Origin: Xylocopa sonorina
Lineage: Eukaryota > Arthropoda > Insecta > Hymenoptera > Apidae
Assembly (NCBI RefSeq): GCF_050948175.1
Contig: NW_027490117.1
Span: 1,364,001 to 1,428,000, forward strand
Direction: 5' to 3'
DNA length: 64,000 bases
Below the pieces are notes generated by a model. It made no database searches and was not told the origin of the DNA. It saw nothing but the letters and a program-made list of their open reading frames with translations. Both the position numbers and the translations under genes were made by a program. Shown here piece after piece: positions 29,001-41,270 of this stretch. Positions within the stretch are counted from its first letter, which is position 1. The number at the start of each line of letters is the position of its first letter.

Positions 29001-29843
29001 CGCGTTTTAAGAAGCATTAGAACTCTATTGCTACGATGCGTAGACATCTGCAAACGCTATTACTTTGCAAGGAAGTGTCGCATTTACATTCATTTGAAGT
29101 GTAGACGAGGAATACATAACACTTCGCAAATCATATTATATCTTGCCATGAAACATAGAAATGAGGTGCGATATCGCGCTTTAAGAAGCATTAGAGCTCT
29201 ATCGCTACGATACCTAGACATCTGCAGACGCTATTTTCTAGCAAGGAAGTGTCGCATTTACATTCATTTGAAGTGTAGACGAGGAATACATAACATTTCG
29301 CAAATCATATTATATCTTACCATGAAACATAGAAATGAGATGCGATATCGCGTTTTAATAAGCATTAGAACTCTACTGCTACGATACCTAGACATCTGCA
29401 GACGCTATTTCCAAGCAAGGAAGTGTCGCATTTACATTCATTTGAAGTGTAGACGAGGAATACATAACACTTCGCAAATCATATTATATCTTACCATGAA
29501 ACATAGAAATGAGATAGGATATCGCGTTGTAAGAATCAAAGGAACACTATTCCTACGATACGTAGACATCAGCAAACGCTATTTCCTAGCGATGAAGTGT
29601 CGCATTCACATTCATTTGAAGTGTAGACGAGGAATACATAACACTTCGCAAATCATATTATATCTTACCATGAAACATAGAAATGAGATGCGATATCGCG
29701 TTTTAAAAAGCATTAGAACTCTATCGCTACGATACCTAGACATCTGCAGAGGCTATTTCCTAGCAAGGAAATGTCGCATTTACATTCATTTGAAGAGTAG
29801 ACGAGGAATACATAACGCTTCGCAAATCATATTATATCTTACC
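23057..29843. repeat. 39-monomer super-repeat, copy 1 (6,787 bp)
   Basis: The block repeats downstream at an offset of 6,787 bp (39 x 174 + 1). That offset changes to 6,961 after about 25.85 kb and to 6,613 after about 27.3 kb, which shows one monomer gained and two lost in copy 2. Translations of 23,971-25,036 and 30,758-31,823 are identical, so divergence is very low. An internal 8-monomer repeat is also visible: about 23,240-23,930 matches about 24,632-25,320 at 1,392 bp. Markers include CATCTCCAAATGC and GCATTTTAATAAGC. Confidence 0.9.
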
Positions 29844-32800
29844 ATGAAACATAGAAATGAGATGCGATATCGCGTTTTAAGAATCATAAGAACTCTATTG
29901 CTACGATACGTAGACATCTGCAAACGCTATTTCCTTGCAAGGAAGTGTCGCATTTACATTCATTTGAAGTGTACACGAGGAATACATAACACTTCGCAAA
30001 TCATATTATATCTTACCATGAAACATAGAAATGAGGTGCGATATCGCGCTTTAAGAAGCATTAGAACACTATCGCTACGATGCGTAGACATCTCCAAATG
30101 CTATTTCTTTGCAAGGAAGTGTCGCATTTACATTCATTTGAAGTGTAGACGAGGAATACATAACACTTCGCAAATCATATTATATCTTACCATGAAACAT
30201 AGAAATGAGGTGCGATATCGCGCTTTAAGAAGCATTAGAGCTCTATCGCTACGATACCTAGACATCTGCAGACGCTATTTTCTAGCAAGGAAGTGTCGCA
30301 TTTACATTCATTTGAAGTGTAGACGAGGAATACATCACACTTCGCAAATCATATTATATCTTACCATGAAACATAGAAATGAGATGCGATATCGCATTTT
30401 AATAAGCATTAGAACTCTACTGCTACGATAGGCAGACATCTGCAAACGCTATTTCCTTTCAAGGAAGTGTCGCATTTACATTCATATGAAGTGCAGACGA
30501 GGAATGCATAGCACTTCGCAAATCATATTATATCTTACCATGAAACATAGAAATGAGATGCGATATCGCGTTTTAAGAAGCATTAGTACTCTATTGCTAC
30601 GATAGGTAGACATCTGCAAAATTCTATTTCCTAGCAAGGAAATGTCGCATTTACATTCATTTGAAGTGTAGACGAGGAATACATAACACTTCGCAAATCA
30701 TATTATATCTTACCATGAAACATAGAAATGAGATGCGATATCGCGTTTTAAGAAGCATTAGAAATCTATTGCCACGATACGTAGACATCTGCAAACGCTG
30801 TTTCTTTGCAAGGAAGTGTCGCATTTACATTCATTTGAAGTGTAGACGTGGAATACACACACTTCGCAAATCATATTATATCTTACCATGAAACATAGAA
30901 ATGAGATGCGATATCGCGCTTTAATAAGCATTAGAACCCTACTGCTACGATACCTAGACATCTGCAGACGCTATTTCCTGGCAAGGAAGTGTCGCATTTA
31001 CATTCATTTGAAGTGCAGTCGGGGGATACATATCACTTCGCAAATCATATTATATCTTACCATGAAGCATAGGAATGACATGCGATATCGCGTTTTAAGA
31101 AGCATTTGAACTCTATTGCTACGATACCTAGACATCTGCAGACGCAATTTCCTAGCAAGGAAGTGTCGCATTTACATTCATTTCAAGTGTAGACGAGGAA
31201 TACATAACACTTCGCAAATCATATTATATCTTACCATGAAACATGGAAATGAGGTGCGATATCGCGTTTTAAGAAGCATTAGAACTCTATCGCTACTGTA
31301 CGTAGACATCTGCAAACTCTATTTCCTTGCAAGGAAGTGTCGCATTTACATTCATTTGAAGTGTACACGAGGAATACATAACACTTCGCAAATCATATTA
31401 TATCGTACCATGAAACATAGAAATGAGGTGCGATATCGCGCTTTAAGAAGCATTAGAACACTATCGCTACGATGCGTAGACATCTGCAAATGCTATTTCT
31501 TTGCAAGGAAGTGTCGCATTTACATTCATTTGAAGTGTAGACGAGGAATACATAACACTTCGCAAATCATATTATATCTTACCATGAAACATAGAAATGA
31601 GGTGCGATATCGCGCTTTAAGAAGCATTAGAGCTCTATCGCTACGATACCTAGACATCTGCAGACGCTATTTTCTAGCAAGGAAGTGTCGCATTTACATT
31701 CATTTGAAGTGTAGACGAGGAATACATCACACTTCGCAAATCATATTATATCTTACCATGAAACATAGAAATGAGATGCGATATCGCATTTTAATAAGCA
31801 TTAGAACTCTACTGCTACGATAGGCAGACATCTGCAAACGCTATTTCCTTTCAAGGAAGTGTCGCATTTACATTCATATGAAGTGCAGACGAGGAATGCA
31901 TAGCACTTCGCAAATCATATTATATCTTACCATGAAACATAGAAATGAGATGCGATATCGCGTTTTAAGAAGCATTAGTACTCTATTGCTACGATAGGTA
32001 GACATCTGCAAAATTCTATTTCCTAGCAAGGAAATGTCGCATTTACATTCATTTGAAGTGTAGACGAGGAATACATAACACTTCGCAAATCATATTATAT
32101 CTTACCATGAAACATAGAAATGAGATGCGATATCGCGTTTTAAGAATCATAAGAACTCTACTGCTACGATACGTAGACTTCTGCAAACGCTATTTCCTTG
32201 CAAGGAAGTGTCGCATTTACATTCATTTGAAGTGCAGTCGAGAAATACATAACACTTCGCAAATCATATTATATCTTACCATGAAACATAGGAATGACAT
32301 GCGATATCGCGTTTTACGAAGCATTTGAACTCTATTGCTACGATACCTAGATATCTGCAGACGCTATTTCCTAGCAAGGAAGTGTCGCATTTACATTCAT
32401 TTCAAGTGTAGACGAGGAATACATCACACTTCGCAAATCATATTATATCTTACCATGAAACATAGAAATGAGATGCGATATTGTGTTTTGAGAAGCATTA
32501 GAACTCTATCGCTACGATACCTAGACATCTGCAAACGCTATTTCCTAGCAACGAAATGTCGCATTTACATTCATTTGAAGTGTAGACGAGGAATACATAA
32601 CACTTCGCAAATCATATTATATCTTACCATGAAACATAGAAGTGAGATGCGATATCGCGTTTTAATAAGCATTAGAACTCTACTGCTACGATAGGTAGAC
32701 ATCTGCAAACGCTATTTCCTTTCAAGGAAGTGTCGCATTTACATTCATATGAAGTGCAGACGAGGAATGCCTAGCACTTCGCAAATCATATTATATCTTA

Positions 32801-35800
32801 CCATGAAACATAGAAATGAGATGCGATATCGCGTTTTAAGAAGCATTAGAACTCTATTGCTACGATAGGTAGATATCTGCAAACGCTATTTCCTAGCAAG
32901 GAAGTGTCGCATTTACATTCATTTGAAGTGTAGACGAGGAATACATAACACTTCGCAAATCATATTATATCTTACCATGAAACATGGAAATGAGGTGCGA
33001 TATCGCGTTTTAAGAAGCATTAGAACTCTATTGCTACGGTACGTAGACATCTGCAAACGCTATTTCCTTGCAAGGAAGTGTCGCATTTACATTCATTTGA
33101 AGTGTACACGAGCCATACATAACACTTCGCAAATCATATTATATCATACCATGAAACATAGAAATGAGGTGCGATATCGCGCTTTAAGAAGCATTAGAAC
33201 ACTATCGCTACGATACCTATACATCTGCAGACGCTATTTCCTAGCAAGGAAGTGTCGCATTTACATTCATTTGAAGTGTAGACGAGGAATACATAACACT
33301 TCGCAAATCATATTATATCTTACCATGAAACATAGAAATGAGATGCGATATCGCGTTTTAAGAGTCATAAGAACTCTATTGCTACGATACGTAGACATCT
33401 GCAAACGCTATTTCCTTGCAAGGAAGTGTCGCATTTACATTCATTTGAAGTGCAGTCGAGGGATACATATCACTTCGCAAATCATATTATTTCTTACCAT
33501 GAAGCATAGGAATGACATGCGATATCGCGTTTTAAGAAGCATTTGAACTCTATTGCTACGATACCTAGACATCTGCAGACGCTATTTCCTAGCAAGGAAG
33601 TGTCGCATTTACATTCATTTCAAGTGTAGACGGGGAATACATTACACTTCGCAAATCATATTATATCTTACCATGAAACATAGAAATGAGATGCGATATC
33701 GCGTTCTAAGAAGCATTAGAAATCTATTGCTACGATACGTAGACATCGGCAAACGCTATTTCTTTGCAAGGAAGTGTCGCATTAACATTCATTTCAAGTG
33801 TAGACGAGGAATCCATAACACTTCGCAAATCATATTATATCTTACCATGAAACATAGAAATGAGATGCGATATCGCGTTCTAAGAAGCATTAGAAATCTA
33901 TTGCTACGATAGGTAGACATCTGCAAACGCTATTTCCTAGCAAGGAAATGTCGCATTTACATTCATTTGAAGTGTAGACGAGGAATACATAACACTTCGC
34001 AAATCATATTATATCTTACCATGAAACAGGGAAATGAGGTGCGATATCACGTTTTAAGAAGCATTAGAACTCTATTGCTACGATGCGTAGACATCTGCAA
34101 ACGCTATTTCTTTGCAAGGAAGTGTCGCATTTACATTCATTTGAAGTGTAGACGAGGAATACATAACACTTCGCAAATCATATTATATCTTACAATGAAA
34201 CATAGAAATGAGGTGCGATATCGCGCTTTAAGAAGTATTAGAGCTCTATCGCTACGATACCTAGACATCTGCAGACGCTATTTTCTAGCAAGGAAGTGTC
34301 GCATTTACATTCATTTGAAGTGTAGACGAGGAATACATCACTCTTCGCAAATCATATTATATCTTACCATGAAACATAGAAATGAGATGCGATATCGCGT
34401 TTTAAGAAGCATTAGTACTCTATTGCTACGATAGGTAGACATCTGCAAACGCTATTTCCTTGCAAGGAAGTGTCGCATTTACATTCATTTGAAGTGTACA
34501 CGAGCCATACATAACACTTCGCAAATCATATTATATCATACCATGAAACATAGAAATGAGGTGCGATATCGCGCTTTAAGAAGCATTAGAACTCTACTGC
34601 TACGATACCTAGACATCTGCAGACGCTATTTCCTAGCAAGGAAGTGTCGCATTTACATTAATTTGAATTGTAAACGAGGAATACATAACACTTCGCAAAT
34701 CATATTATATCTTACCATGAAACATAGAAATGAGATGCGATATCGCGTTTTAAGAATCATAAGAACTCTACTGCTACGATACGTAGACTTCTGCAAACGC
34801 TATTTCCTTGCAAGGAAGTGTCGCATTTACATTCATTTGAAGTGCAGTCGAGAAATACATAACACTTCGCAAATCATATTATATCTTGCCATGAAACATA
34901 GGAATGACATGCGATATCGCGTTTTACGAAGCATTTGAACTCTATTGCTACGATACCTAGATATCTGCAGACGCTATTTCCTAGCAAGGAAGTGTCGCAT
35001 TTACATTCATATGAAGTGTAGACGAGGAATGCATAGCACTTCGCAAATCATATTATATCTTACCATGAAACATAGAAATGAGATGTGATATCGCGTTTTA
35101 AGAAGCATTAGAACTCTATTGCTACGATAGGTAGACATCTGCAGACGCTATCTCCTTTCAAGCAAGTGTCGCATTTACATTCATTTGAAGTGTAGACGAG
35201 GAGTACATAAAACTTCGCAAATCATATTATATCTTACCATGAAACATAGAAATGAAATGCGATATCACGTTTTCAGAATCATAAGAACTCTATTGCTACG
35301 ATACGTAGACATCTGCAAACGCTCTTTCCTTGCAAGGAAGTGTCGCATTAACATTCATATGAAGTGTAGACGAGGAATACATAACACTTCGCAAATCATA
35401 TTATATCTTACCATGAAACATGGAAATGAGGTGCGATATCGCGTTTTAAGAAGCATTAGAACTCTATTGCTACGGTACGTAGACATCTGCAAACGCTATT
35501 TCCTTGCAAGGATGTGTCGCATTTACATTCATATGAAGTGTAGACGAGGAATGCATAGCACTTCGCAAATCATATCATATCTTACCATGAAACATAGAAA
35601 TGAGATGCGATATCGCGTTTTAAGAAGCATTAGAACTCTATTGCTACGATGCGTAGACATCTGCAAACGCTATTACTTTTACAAGGAAGTGTCGCATTTA
35701 CATTCATTTGAAGTGTAGACGAGGAATACATAACACTTCGCAAATCATATTATATCTTGCCATGAAACATAGAAATGAGGTGCGATATCGCGCTTTAAGA

Positions 35801-36457
35801 AGCATTAGAGCTCTATCGCTACGATACCTAGACATCTGCAGACGCTATTTTCTAGCAAGGAAGTGTCGCATTTACATTCATTTGAAGTGTAGACGAGGAA
35901 TACATAACATTTCGCAAATCATATTATATCTTACCATGAAACATAGAAATGAGATGCGATATCGCGTTTTAATAAGCATTAGAACTCTACTGCTACGATA
36001 CCTAGACATCTGCAGACGCTATTTCCAAGCAAGGAAGTGTCGCATTTACATTCATTTGAAGTGTAGACGAGGAATACATAACACTTCGCAAATCATATTA
36101 TATCTTACCATGAAACATAGAAATGAGATAGGATATCGCGTTGTAAGAATCAAAGGAACACTATTCCTACGATACGTAGACATCAGCAAACGCTATTTCC
36201 TAGCGATGAAGTGTCGCATTCACATTCATTTGAAGTGTAGACGAGGAATACATAACACTTCGCAAATCATATTATATCTTACCATGAAACATAGAAATGA
36301 GATGCGATATCGCGTTTTAAAAAGCATTAGAACTCTATCGCTACGATACCTAGACATCTGCAGAGGCTATTTCCTAGCAAGGAAATGTCGCATTTACATT
36401 CATTTGAAGAGTAGACGAGGAATACATAACGCTTCGCAAATCATATTATATCTTACC
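29844..36457. repeat. 39-monomer super-repeat, copy 2 (6,614 bp, net one monomer shorter)
   Basis: Same order as copy 1, with three structural differences. A monomer has been inserted at 32,631-32,804. The order is changed at about 33.6-33.9 kb with two fewer monomers. One base has been inserted at about 35,679 (TACTTTTACAAGG versus TACTTTGCAAGG). Similarity to copy 1 ends near 36,580, where GTGCAGTCGAGG replaces GTGTACACGAGG. Confidence 0.9.
32631..32804 (+). repeat. inserted monomer in super-repeat copy 2
   Basis: Absent from the matching place in copy 1 (about 25.85 kb). It is identical by eye to 21,665-21,838, about 11 kb upstream, including the GGAATGCCTAGC marker. The exchanged tract may extend a little to either side: upstream both places carry CTAGCAACGAAATG, and downstream they differ first at GATATCTGC versus GACATCTGC. 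Confidence 0.85.
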
Positions 36458-37579
36458 ATGAAACACAGAAATGAGATGCGATATCGCGTTTTAAGAATCA
36501 TAAGAACTCTATTGCTACGATACGTAGACATCTGCAAACGCTATTTCCTTGCAAGGAAGTGTCGCATTTACATTCATTTGAAGTGCAGTCGAGGAATACA
36601 TAACACTTCGCAAATCATATTATATCTTACCATGAAACATAGAAATGAGATGCGATATCGGGTTTTAAGAAACATTTGAACTCTATTGCTACGATACCTA
36701 GACATCTGCAGACGCTATTTCCTAGCAAGGAAGTGTCGCATTTACATTCATTTGAAGTGTAGACGAGGAATACATTACACTTCGCAAATCATATTATATC
36801 TTATCATGAAACATAGAAATGAGATGCGATATCGCGTTTTAATAAGCAATAGAACTCTACTACTACGATAGGTAGACATCTGCAAACGCTATTTCCTTTC
36901 AAGGAAGTGTCGCATTTACATTCATATGAAGTGTAGACGAGGAATGCATAGCAATTCGCAAATCATATTATATCTTACCATGAAACATAGAAATGAGATG
37001 CGATATCGCGTTTTAAGAAGCATTAGAACTCTATTGCTACGATAGGTAGACATCTGCAAACGCTATTTCCTAGCAAGGAAATGTCGCATTTACATTCATT
37101 TGAAGTGTAGACGAGGAATACATAACACTTCGCAAATCATATTATATCTTACCATGAAACATAGAAATGAGGTGCGATATCGCGCTTTAAGAAGCATTAG
37201 AGCTCTATCTCTACGATACCTAGACATCTGCAGACGCTATTTTCTAGCAAGGAAGTGTCGCATTTACATTCATTTGAAGTGTAGACGAGGAATACATAAC
37301 ATTTCGCAAATCATATTATATCTTACCATGAAACACAGAAATGAGATGCGATAGCGCATTTTAATAAGCATTACAACTCTACTGCTACGATAGATAGACA
37401 TCTGCAAACGCTATTTCCTTTCAAGGAAGTGTCGCATTTACATTCATATGAAGTGCAGACGAGGAATGCATAGCACATCGCAAATCATATTATATCTTAC
37501 CATGAAACATAGAAATGAGATGCGATATCGCGTTTTAAGAAGCATTAGAACTCTATTGCTACGATAGGTAGACATCTGC

Positions 37580-38623
37580 AAACGCTATTTCCTAGCAAGG
37601 AAATGTCGCATTTACATTCACTTGAAGTGTAGACGAGGAATACATAACACTTCGCAAATCATATTATATCTTACCATGAAACATAGTAATGAGATGCGAT
37701 ATCGCGTTGTAAGAAGCATTAGAAATCTATTGCCACGATACGTAGACATCTGCAAACGCTATTTCTTTGCAAGGAAGTGTCGCATTTACATTCATTTGAA
37801 GTGTAGACGAGGAATACATAACACTTCTCAAATTATATTATATCTTACCATGAAACATAGAAATGAGATGCGATATCGCGTTTTAAGAAGCATTAGAACT
37901 CTATTGCTACGATACGTAGACGTCTGCAAACGCTATTTCCTTGCAAGGAAGTGTCGCATTTACATTCATATGAAGTGCAGACGAGGAATGCATAGCACAT
38001 CGCAAATCATATTATATCTTACCATGAAACATAGAAATGAGATGCGATATCGCGTTTTAAGAAGCATTAGAACTCTATTGCTACGATAGGTAGACATCTG
38101 CAAACGCTATTTCCTAGCAAGGAAATGTCGCATTTACATTCACTTGAAGTGTAGACGAGGAATACATAACACTTCGCAAATCATATTATATCTTACCATG
38201 AAACATAGTAATGAGATGCGATATCGCGTTTTAAGAAGCACTAGAAATCTATTGCCACGATACGTAGACATCTGCAAACGCTATTTCTTTGCAAGGAAGT
38301 GTCGCATTTACATTCATTTGAAGTGTAGACGAGGAATACATAACACTTCTCAAATTATATTATATCTTACCATGAAACATAGAAATGAGATGCGATATCG
38401 CGTTTTAAGAAGCATTAGAACTCTATTGCTACGATACGTAGACATCTGCAAACGCTATTTCCTTGCAAGGAAGTGTCGCATTTACATTCATATGAAGTGT
38501 AGACGAGGAATGCATAGCACTTCGCAAATCATATTATATCTTACCATGAAACATAGAAATGAGATGCGATATCGCGTTTTAAGAAGCATTAGAACTCTAT
38601 TGCTACGGTAGGTAGACATCTGC
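37580..38623. repeat. tandem trimer, 2 x 522 bp
   Basis: Two consecutive three-monomer units with ATTCACTTGAAG, CATAGTAATGAG and CTTCTCAAATTATATT markers at an offset of 522 bp. They differ at a few sites, for example GTTGTAAGAAGCATT versus GTTTTAAGAAGCACT and GACGTCTGC versus GACATCTGC. The same doubling is present at 54.1-54.7 kb but absent at 46.3 kb. Confidence 0.85.
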
Positions 38624-40890
38624 AAACGCTATATCCTAGCAAGGAAATGTCGCATTTACATTCATTTGAAGTGTAGACGAGGAATACATAGCACTTCGCA
38701 AATCATATTATATCTTACCATGAAACATGGAAATGAGGTGCGTTATCACGTTTTAAGAAGCATTAGAACTCTATTGCTACGATGCGTAGACATCTGCAAA
38801 CGCTATTTCTTTGCAAGGAAGTGTCGCATTTACATTCATTTGAAGTGTAGACGAGGAATACATAACACTTCGCAAATCATATTATATCTTACCATGAAAC
38901 ATAGGAATGAGGTGCGATATCGCGCTTTAAGAAGCATTAGAACACTATTGCTACGGTACGTAGACATCTGCAAACGCTATTTCCTTGCAAGGAAGTGTGG
39001 CATTTGCATTCATTTGAAGTGTACACGAGGAATACATAACACATCGCAAATCATATTATATCTTACCATGAAACATAGAAATGAGATGCGATATCGCGTC
39101 CTAAGAAGCATTAGAAATCCATTGCTACGATACGTAGACATCTGAAAACGCTATTTCTTTGCAAGGAAGTGTCGCATTTACATTCATTTGAAGTGTAGAC
39201 GTGGAATACACACACTTCGCAAATCATATTATATCTTACCATGAAACATAGAAATGAAATGCAATATCGCGTTTTAATAAGCATTAGAACTCTACTGCTA
39301 CGATAGGTAGACATCTGCAAACGCTATTTTCCTTTCAAGGAAGTGTCGCAATTACATTCATATGAAGTGCAGACGAGGAATGCATAGCACTTCGCAAATC
39401 ATATTATATCTTACCATGAAACATAGAAATGAGATGCGATATCGCGTTTTAAGAAGCATTAGAACTCTATTGCTACGATAGGTAGACATCTGCAAACGCT
39501 ATTTCCTAGCAAGGAAATGTCGCATTTACATTCATTCGATGTGTAGACGTGGAATACATAACACTTCGCAAATCATATTATATCTTACCATGAAACATAG
39601 AAATGAGATGCGATATCGCGTTTTAAGAAGCATTAGAAATCTATTGCCACGATACGTAGACATCTGCGAACGCTATTTCTTTGCAAGGAAGTGTAGCATT
39701 TACATTCATTTGAAGTGTAGACGAGGAATACATAACACTTCGCAAATCATATTATATCTTACCATGAAACATAGAAATGAGGTGCGATATCGCGCTTTAA
39801 GAAGCATTAGAACACTATCGCTACGATACCTAGACATCTGCAGACGCTATTTCCTAGCAAGGAAGTGTCGCATTTACATTCATTTGAAGTGTAGACGAGG
39901 AATACATAACACTTCGCAAATCATATTATATCTTACCATGAAACATAGAAATGAGATGCGATATCACGTTTTCAGAATCATAAGAACTCTATTGCTACGA
40001 TACGTAGACATCTGCAAACGCTCTTTCCTTGCAAGGAAGTGTCGCATTAACATTCATATGAAGTGTAGATGAGGAATACATAACACTTCGCAAATCATAT
40101 TATATCTTACCATGAAACATGGAAATGAGGTGCGATATCGCGTTTTAAGAAGCATTAGAACTCTATTGCTACGGTACGTAGACATCTGCAAACGCTATTT
40201 CCTTGCAAGGAAGTGTCGCATTTACATTCATATGAAGTGTAGACGAGGAATGCATAGCACTTCGCAAATCATATTATATCTTACCATGAAACATAGAAAT
40301 GAGATGCGATATCGCGTTTTAAGAAGCATTAGAACTCTATTGCTACGATAGGTAGACATCTGCAGACGCTATTTCCTTTCAAGCAAGTGTCGCAATTACA
40401 TTCATTTGAAGTGTAGACGAGGAGTACATAAAACTTCGCAAATCATATTATATCTTACCATGAAACATAGAAATGAGATGCGATATCACGTATTCAGAAT
40501 CATAAGAACTCTATTGCTACGATACGTAGACATCTGCAAACGCTCTTTCCTTGCAAGGAAGTGTCGCATTAACATTCATATGAAGTGTAGACGAGGAATA
40601 CATAACACTTCGCAAATCATATTATATCTTACCATGAAACATGGAAATGAGGTGCGATATCGCGTTTTAAGAATCATTAGAACTCTATTGCTACGGTACG
40701 TAGACATCTGCAAACGCTATTTCCTTGCAAGGAAGTGTCGCATTTACATTCATATGAAGTGTAGACGAGGAATGCATAGCACTTCGCAAACCATATTATA
40801 TCTTACCATGAAACATAGAAATGAGATGCGATATCGCGTTTTAAGAAGCATTAGAACTCTATTGCTACGATAGGTAGACATCTGCAGACG
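38099..40890. repeat. 18-mer HOR, copy 1
   Basis: About 16 monomers matched to 41,230-44,020 at an offset of 3,131 bp, becoming 3,130 bp after one extra T at about 39,330 (GCTATTTTCC versus GCTATTTCC). Markers are GTGCGTTATCACG, GTGTGGCATTTGC, CATCTGAAAACGC and ATTCGATGTGTAG. Confidence 0.85.
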
Positions 40891-41270
40891 CTATTTCCTT
40901 TCAAGCAAGTGTCGCATTTACATTCATTTGAAGTGTAGACGAGGAGTACATAAAACTTCGCAAATCATATTATATCTTACCATGAAACATGGAAATGAGG
41001 TGCGATATCGCGTTTTAAGAAGCATAGAACTCTATTGCTACGGTATGTAGACATCTGCAAACGCTATTTCCTTGCAAGGAAGTGTCGCATTTACATTCAT
41101 ATGAAGTGTAGACGAGGAATGCATAGCACTTCGCAAATCATATCATATCTTACCATGAAACATAGAAATGAGATGCGATATCGCGTTTTAAGAAGCATTA
41201 GAACTCTATTGCTACGATAGGTAGACATCTGCAAACGCTATTTCCTAGCAAGGAAATGTCGCATTTACAT
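39880..41270. repeat. trimer run within the 18-mer (522-bp units, third unit short)
   Basis: Units with GTTTTCAGAATC, CGCTCTTTCC and ATTAACATTCATATGAAG recur at a 522-bp spacing (ends at about 40,351 and 40,873). The third unit ends only 347 bp later, because it lacks one monomer and carries a 1-bp deletion (AGCATAGAAC at about 41,027). GTAGATGAGG at about 40,067 is a copy-specific change creating an in-frame stop. Confidence 0.8.

Noticed and set aside
28572..30431. Forward-strand open frames of up to 619 codons as repeat-protein genes
   Set aside because: All lie in the same frame of one 58-codon satellite monomer. They end at nonsense variants or 1-2 bp indels that are themselves duplicated across HOR copies, and there is no unique N- or C-terminal sequence, promoter or splice context. 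Dozens of such fragments tile the window.
23057..36457. Assembly duplication as the sole cause of the 6.8-kb repeat
   Set aside because: Not fully excluded, but the two copies differ by an inserted monomer, two lost monomers and point changes such as CACATTATATC versus CATATTATATC (about 25,307 versus 32,094). A simple assembler copy would not produce these.
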